DNA from: Chlorobiota bacterium
Lineage (GTDB): Bacteria > Bacteroidota > Bacteroidia > Bacteroidales > JAADGE01
Reading direction: 5' to 3'
Assembly (NCBI GenBank): GCA_013152535.1
Contig: JAADGE010000027.1
Coordinates: forward strand, 1-37,915
DNA: 37,915 nt
A program made the position numbers and the translations under genes. Positions 25,767 to 32,958 of the stretch are shown here, piece after piece (the stretch's first letter is position 1; every line of letters starts with the position of its first letter). The notes beneath the pieces were generated by a model, which was not told where the DNA came from, ran no database searches, and saw nothing but the letters and a program-made list of their open reading frames with translations.

Positions 25767-25774
25767 TACATTTG
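25767..25774 (+). promoter_or_regulatory. -7 element of arfB
   Basis: TACATTTG matches TAnnTTTG. It ends only 6 bases before the arfB ATG, so the transcript could begin at or within a base or two of the start codon. Confidence 0.45.
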
Positions 25775-25780
25775 TAAATT

Positions 25781-26155
25781 ATGAACTTACGAGAAAGAGG
25801 TTTTGAAAAAGAATTTGAATTTATAACATCGCGAAGCAGCGGTGCCGGAGGACAACATGTTAATAAAACGAATTCAAAAGTTGAATTGCGATTTGATATT
25901 AACAGTTCGAAAACCCTTTTAAATGACGAAAAAATTCTTCTTAAAGGTAAACTTGCTCATAGAATAAATAAGGAAGGTATTTTACAAATTGTAACACAAG
26001 AGGAGCGAAGTCAAGTAAGAAATAAAAAAATTTGTATTGATAAATTTTATCTTCTTATTGAAAAAGCATTAACAAAACAGAAAAAAAGGAAAAAGACAAA
26101 ACCGAGTTTCAGTTCAATTTTTAAACGATTTGGAAAGAAAGAAAAAACAGTCTGA
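25781..26155 (+). CDS. arfB: Alternative ribosome-rescue factor, aminoacyl-tRNA hydrolase
   Basis: A 124-aa protein of the RF-1 GGQ family without stop-codon recognition domains. The motif SSGAGGQHVNKTNSKVEL has GGQ at 23-25. The C-terminal tail is basic (KKRKKTK and KRFGKKEK), as needed to enter the empty mRNA channel of stalled ribosomes. It releases the nascent chain without a stop codon. Length is slightly below the usual 135-145 aa. It stands alone between the small RNA and the convergent comB gene. Confidence 0.93.
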   Translation: MNLRERGFEKEFEFITSRSSGAGGQHVNKTNSKVELRFDINSSKTLLNDEKILLKGKLAHRINKEGILQIVTQEERSQVRNKKICIDKFYLLIEKALTKQKKRKKTKPSFSSIFKRFGKKEKTV

Positions 26156-26188
26156 GAAAAAAGAAAGACGAAAAAAGGATTTCTCAGA
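26151..26188. terminator. Possible bidirectional hairpin between arfB and comB
   Basis: TCTGAGAAA (26151-26159) and TTTCTCAGA (26180-26188) are 9-base arms around a 20-base purine-rich loop. The arms cover both convergent stop codons. The long loop and lack of a clear T-run make this a weak terminator call. Confidence 0.35.
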
Positions 26189-26900
26189 TATGTAGTTTGT
26201 TGTTTTTCAGAAAAGGGACAACATCGGTCAGGTCCTCCGTAAGGCAATATTTGATGTCATTCTCAAGAAATTCGAGTTTCGATTTTAATCGCGGAGAATT
26301 ATGTATAATAAAATCAAACCGGGAATTTCCGGCATTTTTATAAATATGTAATGCTAAATTTGTTGCTTCGGGTATTTCAAATTCGTTTTTCTGCAAAAGT
26401 AAATGTGCCAATTTTCCGGCAAATAAAGTATCTTCAATATTTACGGTATTTTTCCAACCGGAGCATAATATTAAAATATCTTTTTTTTGCTTAACGAGGT
26501 ATTCTGACAAAGCCGAAATATTTATAAATGAACCGATAACTAAATCAACATTTTTATGTTTGTCGTTTTTTACGAGATTAACGGCTTGTGTTCCGTTAGT
26601 TGTGGTAAAAGCAAGTTTTTCACCTTTAATATTTTCTTCCGTAAAGTTAAAAGGTGAATTTCCGAAGTCGAAACCGTCAAGTTTTTTTCCGTTACGTTCG
26701 CCGGCAGTTTTATAACCTTGTAATTTTAAATTTCGGGCTTCTTCGACTTCGGCAACCGGCAAAATAAACTGAACATCGTTCATAAATGCCGTGCATATTG
26801 ATGCACTTGCTCTTATTGCATCAATCATAACAACTACAGTGCTGTTATCGGCATAATACTCGTAAAGTGCAGGAGAAAAGCAGACGTTTATTTTATTCAT
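26184..26900 (-). CDS. comB: ComB family 2-phosphosulfolactate phosphatase
   Basis: A 238-aa Mg-dependent phosphatase. Family blocks are VVVMIDAIRASASICTAF near 22-39, AGERNGKKLDGFDFGNSP and TTTNGTQAV. In coenzyme M makers it hydrolyses 2-phosphosulfolactate; many non-methanogenic bacteria carry it with no known coenzyme M, and the true substrate is then open. No other coenzyme M or sulfolactate gene is in view. It ends the minus-strand run that starts at the DUF2520 gene, 15 bases after a membrane protein of unknown function. Confidence 0.85.
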   Translation of the reverse strand: MNKINVCFSPALYEYYADNSTVVVMIDAIRASASICTAFMNDVQFILPVAEVEEARNLKLQGYKTAGERNGKKLDGFDFGNSPFNFTEENIKGEKLAFTTTNGTQAVNLVKNDKHKNVDLVIGSFINISALSEYLVKQKKDILILCSGWKNTVNIEDTLFAGKLAHLLLQKNEFEIPEATNLALHIYKNAGNSRFDFIIHNSPRLKSKLEFLENDIKYCLTEDLTDVVPFLKNNKLHI

Positions 26901-26915
26901 TCAGATTATTGTTTG

Positions 26916-27551
26916 TTACTTTTTTAAAGTTATATCAATTTGTTCTGCCAGTTGAATTAACTCTTTTACAAGAGGTTCAAGTTTTGAAACCGGGATGAAC
27001 GGAAAAAAATTGAACCCGTATTTTAAACTGCAAAAAATATCATCATTACTGAAAGAAAGTGTTTCAAGTTTAAATATGTATTTTGTATAAAAAGAAACTG
27101 TAAGATGAATAAATTTGCAGTTTTCTTTGAGTTTTTCTGCCTGATTATTTTGTGCTCTGATGGTTTTAAATATTTTATTAAATTTCCGGTCGGAAGTTTT
27201 AAAATCAATAATATTTTTTTTGAGTCTGATTGTCGGTTTACCAAATGCTATTTCTAAACCGTCGAATCTGTTCCTGTAATTTACTCTGATTACAGGATTC
27301 ATTGAATTGAACGGAAGAACAGATATTGTATGTCCGTTAATATTCCCTTTAAGCTCTCCGAATTCTTTAATGTATTCAGATTTAATATGTTTTAAACCAA
27401 TTTCTGAAGCAATTTTCGGCAATTTTTTATAAGACAATTTGCCGGCAATCCAATCAATCAGAAAAGCTTTTAAAATCCACAGCACTGCCAAAGGTGAAAA
27501 AACAGAAATAATAAGTAACTGTTTAAAAAAATATTTTATTGAAAATATCAT
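26916..27551 (-). CDS. Unknown membrane-anchored protein
   Basis: A 211-aa protein I do not recognise. One hydrophobic stretch (about 9-34, LLIISVFSPLAVLWIL) anchors it, and the rest is basic, with a beta-rich middle (GELKGNINGHTISVLPF) and lysine-rich helices. The start could also be a GTG at 27593, which would overlap the phosphatase gene by 16 bases; the ATG at 27551 leaves 26 bases and places the membrane segment near the N-terminus. It is in a run with a kdsC-like gene and comB. Confidence 0.6.
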   Translation of the reverse strand: MIFSIKYFFKQLLIISVFSPLAVLWILKAFLIDWIAGKLSYKKLPKIASEIGLKHIKSEYIKEFGELKGNINGHTISVLPFNSMNPVIRVNYRNRFDGLEIAFGKPTIRLKKNIIDFKTSDRKFNKIFKTIRAQNNQAEKLKENCKFIHLTVSFYTKYIFKLETLSFSNDDIFCSLKYGFNFFPFIPVSKLEPLVKELIQLAEQIDITLKK

Positions 27552-27577
27552 ATATTTAGTTTCTCCGAATTTTTTGC

Positions 27578-28081
27578 TCAAAATGAAAACCACATTTTTT
27601 GAGCTCTTAAAACTTGCTCAATAATATCTCTTATACAACCTTTTCCGCCGTTTTTATCCGAAATGTAATGTGCTATGCCCTGAATTTCTTCTACGGCATC
27701 GGCGGGGCAAGTTGCCAAACCGGAAATTTTCATTACTTCGTAATCCGGAATATCATCGCCCATATACAGAATTTGTTCCGGCTTTAAGTCGTATTTCATG
27801 TAAAAATCTTCGTAATCGTCAAGTTTGTTATGCGACCCGAGATAAATGTCGGTAACTCCTAAGCCCTGAAATCTTTTTCTGACACTTTCGGAAGTTCCTC
27901 CCGAAATAATGCCGATAACAAAACCTTTATCCGCAGCCGTTTTTACGGCAAAACCGTCTTTAACGTTCATGTGTCTCGTTAATTCGCCGTCGGTATGCAA
28001 TACCATATCTTGCGAAAATACGCCGTCAACATCAAATACAAATGCTTTAATATCTTTTAATCGTTCTTTAAAATTATCCAT
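27578..28081 (-). CDS. kdsC: KdsC-like HAD phosphatase (KDO-8-phosphate phosphatase family)
   Basis: A 167-aa capless HAD hydrolase. Motif I is VFDVDGVFSQ, motif II lies at GIISGGTS, and motif IV is YMGDDIPDYEVM, with Lys in the SHNKLDDYEDF region as motif III. The size and the C-terminal NGGKGCIRDIIEQVL segment match the tetrameric KdsC type, which makes KDO for lipopolysaccharide; close relatives act on N-acylneuraminate-9-phosphate. No KDO synthase is nearby. It follows the GH26 gene by 18 bases. Confidence 0.88.
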   Translation of the reverse strand: MDNFKERLKDIKAFVFDVDGVFSQDMVLHTDGELTRHMNVKDGFAVKTAADKGFVIGIISGGTSESVRKRFQGLGVTDIYLGSHNKLDDYEDFYMKYDLKPEQILYMGDDIPDYEVMKISGLATCPADAVEEIQGIAHYISDKNGGKGCIRDIIEQVLRAQKMWFSF

Positions 28082-28099
28082 TATTTTTTTAAAATTTTG

Positions 28100-29149
28100 T
28101 TACAGTTCGGTAACTCCGAACTCTAAAATTGTGTAAGGTTTGTTTTTCGATATTTCGATAAATTTTTTATGTGCTTTTTCGAGTAAATCTTCGGGTCTTA
28201 AATCATTGTATCTGTCGCCTCTTTGAAACGGTCCGTATGTACTCACGCCGAGCCAATCTATGTAATTGTCTCCGGGATAATAGAATACGGGGTCGTTCCA
28301 ATCTTCATCAGGGTCGCTGTTTACGTCAAAATGAAAAAACCAAGTTATGTTTTCGACACCGACTTCATTACAAATATCAATAATATGTCGGTATGCATCT
28401 CTGAAAATCTCGGGACCGTCGGGATAGTCAGGATCTCCGTATTCGTTTTTTGTTCCTGCTCCGTAATATTTTCCGTTCCACGAAAACCAATAACCGTTCA
28501 TTTCCGTTCCGAATTCAACAAGTAAGTTTTCTTTCGTGTTTTTTGCTTCTTCAAACCAAGCAGTTAAAGCAGTATCATGCTTGCCATTTATAATTTCTTT
28601 TAAGTTCCAAATCGGGTCGATGCGGTATTCTTCAAATTCGCTTCTTGCCATCATTCTTATAAAAGGTGTTTTTCCAACATTAATAATTGTTTGAACTTCT
28701 TCGGAAGGAAATTTTATCGTATCGTTCCAATTATCTGAAAAATATGCCCAAGTAATTTGTTTTCCGATTAATGTTTCATAGTTTGTAATTCGGTCTTTTG
28801 TAACGCAATCTTCTTCTCCGCAAAAATCGGGAAAAGCGGCAAAGTATTTTTTTCCGTTAAGCTGAATAAGTTTATTGTTTTCAAAGGAACATTCGGAAAC
28901 AAAATTCTCTGAGTTTATTAAATTTTTAAATGTTTCAAGCGATTTTTCAGAAGAATTAACTTTTAAATAAGTGTTGTCAAAATCTTCATTCCAATACGAA
29001 ACGGCATAAATATCGTCGTAATTTTTCAGTGCATCGAAATAGCCGGTAAGCCATTCTGATTTTGAATGAAAAATACTGAATTTTTTTTTACAAGAATTGC
29101 TTGTGAAAGAAATAATAAGCAAAACAATAAGTAATTTGAAAGATTTCAT
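28100..29149 (-). CDS. GH26-like lipoprotein with circularly permuted barrel
   Basis: A 349-aa lipoprotein (lipobox TSNSC, Cys 20), probably facing the periplasm or cell surface. GH26 enzymes are mostly beta-mannanases. The acid/base Glu is E216 in FGTEMNGYWFSW; the nucleophile Glu is E343 in ILEFGVTEL, only 6 residues from the end. Ordinary GH26 proteins continue after this Glu with a helix, strand 8 and helix 8. Those pieces appear at the N-terminus (31-79): SEWLTGYFDALKNY, then IYAVSYWNEDFDN, then SSEKSLETFKNLIN. The usual first strand follows only at about 102-109 (YFAAFPDF). The order is therefore permuted, not truncated. It lies between the DUF2520 and kdsC genes. Confidence 0.75.
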   Translation of the reverse strand: MKSFKLLIVLLIISFTSNSCKKKFSIFHSKSEWLTGYFDALKNYDDIYAVSYWNEDFDNTYLKVNSSEKSLETFKNLINSENFVSECSFENNKLIQLNGKKYFAAFPDFCGEEDCVTKDRITNYETLIGKQITWAYFSDNWNDTIKFPSEEVQTIINVGKTPFIRMMARSEFEEYRIDPIWNLKEIINGKHDTALTAWFEEAKNTKENLLVEFGTEMNGYWFSWNGKYYGAGTKNEYGDPDYPDGPEIFRDAYRHIIDICNEVGVENITWFFHFDVNSDPDEDWNDPVFYYPGDNYIDWLGVSTYGPFQRGDRYNDLRPEDLLEKAHKKFIEISKNKPYTILEFGVTEL

Positions 29150-29166
29150 AGGTTTAGGTTGAAAAA

Positions 29167-29952
29167 TCAATGTGCTTTTTCTGAAATATTTTTGCTGACA
29201 AAGCTATAAATCTTTTGTAAATCGGGCTTGTTTTCCAGTAAATTTAAGTGTATTTCAAGAACTTTCGTATCGTTTCGTACGGCAGGACCCGTTTGTATTT
29301 TATTCGGATTTTCTTTTTTTATTTTATCAAAAGTTTCTTGAAGAAGGGGCAGCAAAATATCAAAATCAATATTTTGTTCTTTTAAAATTTCTTCGGCAAT
29401 TCCGGTCATTCTGTTGGTAAAATTATTGGCAAAAACGGCAGCAAGATGTATGTATTTTCGTTGTTCGGAATTTATATTTCTTACATCATTGCTGATTTGC
29501 GAGGCATATTTTAAGAGTTTGCCGAAATTAAATCCCGAACTTGCTTCAATGCAAATCGGGATATTTTTGAAATCAAGAATTTTGTTTTTTGAAAATGTTT
29601 GCAGGGGATAAAAAACGCCGAAATTTTCAGAAAGCGGTTTCAGAATGTTTGCAGGCATGCTGCCGGCGGTATGCACGACAAGATTATTGTCTATTTTTTC
29701 TTTTAATACTTTGCTTTCAGACATTTTCCGGATTGCATCATCACGTATTGAAATAATATATAAATCAGCTTCTTCCGGAATATTTTCAATCTTAAAAGAG
29801 TGGGGGCAATGTAATTTTTCGGCAAGTTGTTTTGCTGATTTTTCGGTGCGACTGTGTATGTGAATATTATCTGTTAAATGCTTTTTTAAAGCAAATGCAA
29901 GGTTTGTTGCTACATTTCCGGCTCCTATTATAACAATTTGATTTTCGGGCAT
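29167..29952 (-). CDS. Rossmann/DUF2520 family oxidoreductase-like protein
   Basis: A 261-aa protein. The N-terminal Rossmann domain has the dinucleotide loop IVIIGAGNVATNLA near 7-20 and a conserved HTAGSMP turn. The DUF2520 C-terminal domain (about 120-255) carries FYPLQTFS, the helix block YIHLAAVFANNFTNRM and TGPAVRNDTKVLE. The fold is that of 6-phosphogluconate-dehydrogenase-like reductases; the substrate is unknown. In Bacteroidota this gene is often next to the kdsC-like gene; here a GH26 gene sits in between. It starts the minus-strand run down to comB. Confidence 0.9.
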   Translation of the reverse strand: MPENQIVIIGAGNVATNLAFALKKHLTDNIHIHSRTEKSAKQLAEKLHCPHSFKIENIPEEADLYIISIRDDAIRKMSESKVLKEKIDNNLVVHTAGSMPANILKPLSENFGVFYPLQTFSKNKILDFKNIPICIEASSGFNFGKLLKYASQISNDVRNINSEQRKYIHLAAVFANNFTNRMTGIAEEILKEQNIDFDILLPLLQETFDKIKKENPNKIQTGPAVRNDTKVLEIHLNLLENKPDLQKIYSFVSKNISEKAH

Positions 29953-29968
29953 ATAAAGAATCTTTTTG

Positions 29969-29976
29969 CAAAGATA
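29969..29976 (-). promoter_or_regulatory. -7 element of the DUF2520-to-comB run
   Basis: The minus strand reads TATCTTTG (TAnnTTTG match), 16 bases upstream of the ATG at 29952. No -33 TTTG is seen. The remaining interval to 30221 holds no gene I can support. Confidence 0.4.
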
Positions 29977-30221
29977 CGAATTAAACCCATCGTTAAAAAC
30001 GAAAATGAGACAATTGCCTGAAATAGGTTTTTATCAGCAGCTGTTTACAGATTATTTTGAATTTTTGGGGGTTGTGAAACGGTTCCCGGTGTCGGTATCC
30101 GGTTTTTTACTCACTTTTAATCCGAAATTTAAAATTATCCGATTCTTTTTATCCGTTATTTTAATATGGAAGTTTTCCAATGAGTAAAAAAATACAATAT
30201 TTTACAGTCTTTCAATGCAGT

Positions 30222-30605
30222 TTAATACATTGTGTTTTCATGAGCTGATACTTTTGGTATCTCTTGCATTGAATCCCAATGCTCTACTATTTTTCCGTTA
30301 TTATCAAATCTGAAAAAATCCATTGTTACATATTCAACGTTGTCAGGCCAAATCTGATGTGTGTGAAGAGCAACTAATTCCCCTTCTGAAATTACTCGTG
30401 CAAACTCAATAGATTTGTTCGGAAATTCTTTAGCCATTCTGTCAAAGTAATCAATAAATGGTTGAACTCCGTCTCCAACCAACGGATTATGTTGAATGTA
30501 TTCAGCCCCAACATATAAATCAACAGCTTTTTGGGGATTTCCTTCGTAAGACATTTTATAAAAGGCTATTGCATTTTGTTTATTCTGTTTCAATATTTCA
30601 TTCAT
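30222..30605 (-). CDS. NTF2-like / SnoaL-type protein
   Basis: A 127-aa cone-shaped alpha+beta protein of the NTF2-like superfamily, close to the SnoaL type. It reads NKQNAIAFYKMSYEGNP, EYIQHNPLVGDG, LVALHTHQIWP and FFRFDNNGKIVEHWDSMQ. These proteins are small-molecule binders or enzymes; the substrate is unknown. Three ATG codons compete at 30635, 30626 and 30605. I use 30605 as the family begins near there; the one at 30626 would overlap the end of the Fic gene by 8 bases. It follows the Bro-N-Fic gene on the same strand. Confidence 0.75.
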   Translation of the reverse strand: MNEILKQNKQNAIAFYKMSYEGNPQKAVDLYVGAEYIQHNPLVGDGVQPFIDYFDRMAKEFPNKSIEFARVISEGELVALHTHQIWPDNVEYVTMDFFRFDNNGKIVEHWDSMQEIPKVSAHENTMY

Positions 30606-30618
30606 CTGATTTGTTTTT

Positions 30619-31500
30619 TTAGTCATTTTCTTCATAGTAATACGAATAGTCAATCCCTTTCATAAACATTTCGCGGTCGTTGATTTTATCGGTTAAAGCA
30701 TTTTTCAGCAAGCTTTTCAGAACATTGCTGTTTGTCGGGCTTTGCATCATTGCACTCATATAATCTCTTTTGCTTATTTTACTCCAATCAACGCATTTTT
30801 CCAAGCGTTTTTTTAATATCAAATCCAACCATATTCGGGTGCTTCTGCCGTTTCCTTCCATAAACGGGTGTGCAATGTTCATTTCTGCATATTTGTTCAC
30901 GATTTTGTCAAATGTAGTTTCGGGCATTGCTTCTATTTGCTTTAATGTTTCGCCCAAAAAATGTGATACGGCAAATTGAAAACCGCCTTTTGAAATATTT
31001 TTTTGTCTGATTTGCCCTGCAAAATCATACAAGCCGCCGAACAAATAAGCATGAATTTGTTGTAAGCCTTTAGTTGTGCCAATTTCAATACTATTGATAA
31101 ATGAACTTTCAAACAAGGCATATGCTTTTGTTTTACTTTTTCCGTCTATGCTTTCATCACTATAAGTAAACCATTCAATAAATCGGTTTGCTTTTTTGCC
31201 GGGAAATTCTTTACCTAATGCAATAATTCCGGTGTAATCCAACATATCTGCTAAACGCTTTTTTCCGTCAGGTGCAATGATTTTCAACCGGGTAGTGGCA
31301 CTAACCACTTGACTGTTTTCCTTCTTCAACTTGGCTTTAAGGTATTTCCAATAGTTGCGAGTTTTAGTATAATCGTTTTGGTCGGTAAGCACAGCAACTA
31401 TATCCAACACCGAGAACCACCACTTGGAGTTCGTTTCGTCCCAAACAGCACGTACTTCCCGGTCGTTAAAAAAACGTACGGATATTTTTTCCTTACTCAT
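30619..31500 (-). CDS. Bro-N domain fused to Fic adenylyltransferase-like domain
   Basis: A 293-aa protein with two domains. Residues about 8-110 match the BRO-N/antirepressor type: [34 protein letters not shown] and a [13 protein letters not shown] turn. Residues about 130-293 are a Fic domain with the full active motif [12 protein letters not shown] (about 211-222), so nucleotide transfer to a target protein is possible. I see no clear inhibitory (S/T)xxxE(G/N) helix inside it and no antitoxin-like gene next to it. The ATG at 31500 gives MSKEKISV; an upstream in-frame extension has no support. It sits in an accessory block with a HigBA pair. Confidence 0.88.
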   Translation of the reverse strand: MSKEKISVRFFNDREVRAVWDETNSKWWFSVLDIVAVLTDQNDYTKTRNYWKYLKAKLKKENSQVVSATTRLKIIAPDGKKRLADMLDYTGIIALGKEFPGKKANRFIEWFTYSDESIDGKSKTKAYALFESSFINSIEIGTTKGLQQIHAYLFGGLYDFAGQIRQKNISKGGFQFAVSHFLGETLKQIEAMPETTFDKIVNKYAEMNIAHPFMEGNGRSTRIWLDLILKKRLEKCVDWSKISKRDYMSAMMQSPTNSNVLKSLLKNALTDKINDREMFMKGIDYSYYYEEND

Positions 31501-31919
31501 ATTTTTATTTTCAAATTTGCATTGTAATGTTGATTTGTCTTTTTTTATTATTCCTTTTGCGAATTTACAAATAAATATCAATGAAAAGTGATGTTTAAAG
31601 CCTGAATTTTAGTTTTCGAACTTATGTATCAGTAAAACGGTTTTTCTTTTCATTTCCTAATTTCTGCTGTGGTTTTCTCATTCTAACTAACGTCAAAGTT
31701 AGTTGTTGATTATCGGTTGTTTATGGTTTTCTTAATTCTTTTCCATTATTTTGCTTTTTCCTCTCCTTGTCAGCTAAAATATTCAACGGAATTTTTCAGT
31801 ATGTCTTGTATGGTTAGTGGCATGTTAAAATTACTACATTTTCAGTTATACATTAATGAAACTAACTTTGAGGTTAGCAATTAGTAGCTATTAACTATAC
31901 AAATTGTTGTACATATGTA
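31501..31919. other. 419-base interval with an inverted repeat pair, no gene seen
   Basis: Nothing codes convincingly here. Two copies of an 18-base sequence lie in opposite orientation at 31687-31704 and 31860-31877, with one mismatch (AACTAACTTTGACGTTAG against AACTAACTTTGAGGTTAG). Each copy is itself a small hairpin (CTAAC with GTTAG). The enclosed 155 bases are AT-rich and featureless. Confidence 0.5.
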
Positions 31920-32240
31920 TTATATCAATTCAATATTTTGATTTTGAAGTTCCACATTAAAATGAATTTTAGCATTTAAAGCTCTAAATACTTTCAGTAT
32001 TGTTTCAAATCTTGCATCTGTTAAATTATTTTCAATTTTTGATATTTGAGCTTTTTTCACACCAACAAGTTTGCCTAATTGTTCTTGTGTTAGTTTTCTT
32101 TCTTTACGTGCTTGTTTTATGGTTTCTCCAATTATGTCAAGTCGTAATTCATTCTCAAATTTATCTCTTTTATCAGTTCCTGCTTTACCGATATGCTTGT
32201 CTATTAATGTGTCTAAACTTGTTGTTTTCATTTTTTTCAT
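31920..32240 (-). CDS. higA: HigA-type antitoxin, XRE-family DNA-binding protein
   Basis: A 106-aa protein with a helix-turn-helix at about 40-92: ETIKQARKERKLTQEQLGKLVGVKKAQISKIE. It would bind and neutralise the toxin encoded just before it and repress the shared promoter. The ATG at 32240 overlaps the toxin stop as ATGA; a second ATG at 32231 is possible. Toxin-first order is the HigBA arrangement. A palindrome in the promoter is a candidate binding site. Confidence 0.88.
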   Translation of the reverse strand: MKKMKTTSLDTLIDKHIGKAGTDKRDKFENELRLDIIGETIKQARKERKLTQEQLGKLVGVKKAQISKIENNLTDARFETILKVFRALNAKIHFNVELQNQNIELI

Positions 32241-32578
32241 TTTTTGAGTTCGTTAAAGTATTGTTTCCTTAAATTTTCTGCTTTTTCAATTTCTTTTTTT
32301 GGTGTTTTTTGGGTTTTCTTTTCAATTCCGTGTGTTGAAATTACTAACGTATCTTTTTTGTCCGTTTTATCCCAAAAAGCAAACAATCTATATTGGGTTC
32401 GTTTATATAAAATCCTAAATTCCCATATTTCACCTTTTAGTTTTTTGAATAATGTGTTATCATTTTTTATTTGTGATTTTTTTAGATTATAGTATATCTT
32501 TTCTCTGGCTTTTTCATTTAATCCGTTCAAGAATTCAACTGCTTCGTCTAAAAATTCAATTCTATATTTCGGTTTCAT
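32237..32578 (-). CDS. higB: HigB/Gp49-type RelE-ParE superfamily toxin
   Basis: A 113-aa toxin of the Gp49/HigB type: KYRIEFLDEAVEFLNGLN, then LFKKLKGEIWEFRILYKRTQYRLFAFWDK, then ISTHGIEKKTQKTPKKEIEKAE. The pattern of basic residues and the ending helix match ribosome-dependent mRNA interferases of this family. I use the ATG at 32578 (MKPKYRIEF), not the upstream in-frame TTG or other non-ATG codons. It is the first gene of the pair and couples to higA by a 4-base overlap. Confidence 0.9.
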   Translation of the reverse strand: MKPKYRIEFLDEAVEFLNGLNEKAREKIYYNLKKSQIKNDNTLFKKLKGEIWEFRILYKRTQYRLFAFWDKTDKKDTLVISTHGIEKKTQKTPKKEIEKAENLRKQYFNELKK

Positions 32579-32596
32579 TATATTCGTTTCTTTTTG

Positions 32597-32630
32597 CAAA
32601 TATACAAAAGTTTCCTAAGTAAGAAACAAA
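32597..32630 (-). promoter_or_regulatory. higBA promoter with embedded operator palindrome
   Basis: On the minus strand TTTG (32627-32630) and TATATTTG (32597-32604) form -33 and -7 boxes with a 22-base spacer. Between them lies an 18-base near-palindrome, GTTTCTTACTTAGGAAAC (32610-32627), whose 8-base arms match at 7 of 8 positions. A repressor bound there would block RNA polymerase. HigA is the obvious candidate. Confidence 0.6.
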
Positions 32631-32862
32631 AATCGTTCCGAATTTTAGGTTTTATTCAGTTTTTGGGTAAGGTTTTTCCGTCAGGCTTATGCTTGGTCAC
32701 GGTTACGTCCGGGCAGTTGGGCAATAGCTCAAAGTCCGATAATGAAAACTACCGTAACAATAAAACGATTACAACAAAAAGGTTATATTTCTTTTATAAC
32801 ACAACTTTCAAAATCTTGCAGAACTATGCCTGAGCATCAGTTCAAATTAACTTTTATCTTAT

Positions 32863-32946
32863 GAACCGCCGAATACGAGGCCCGTACGTTCAGTGGTGTG
32901 AGAGGTGTACCGGCCTGCCATATGGTAGTCAGCCATCTACTCGATT
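32863..32946 (+). mobile_element. Group II intron 3'-end remnant (domains V and VI)
   Basis: GAACCGCCGAATACG...CGTACGTTCAGTGGTGTGAGAGG folds as domain V: ACCGCCGAA with TTCAGTGGT (one C-A mismatch), a CG bulge, TACG with CGTA and a short loop. The sequence after it, with CTGCC-ATAT-GGTAG and the end CTACTCGATTAT, fits domain VI and the intron 3' end. I see no reverse transcriptase frame and no 5' end GTGYG upstream, so this is a remnant, not a mobile intron. The rest of the interval (32631-32862) has no gene I can support. Confidence 0.65.
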
Positions 32947-32958
32947 ATGTAGTGATTA

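Noticed and set aside
28100-29149. Simple C-terminal truncation of a GH26 gene by a frameshift
   Set aside because: The missing helix-strand-helix segment is present at the N-terminus, and only 18 bases separate the stop from the kdsC start, leaving no room for a shifted continuation.
29966-30187. 73-codon open frame in the interval before the NTF2-like gene
   Set aside because: It overlaps the promoter of the DUF2520 gene, and its translation shows no domain or signal.
32594-32862. Small coding frame or intron-encoded reverse transcriptase upstream of the intron remnant
   Set aside because: The translated frames show no reverse transcriptase or maturase motif, so the interval is left without a gene.
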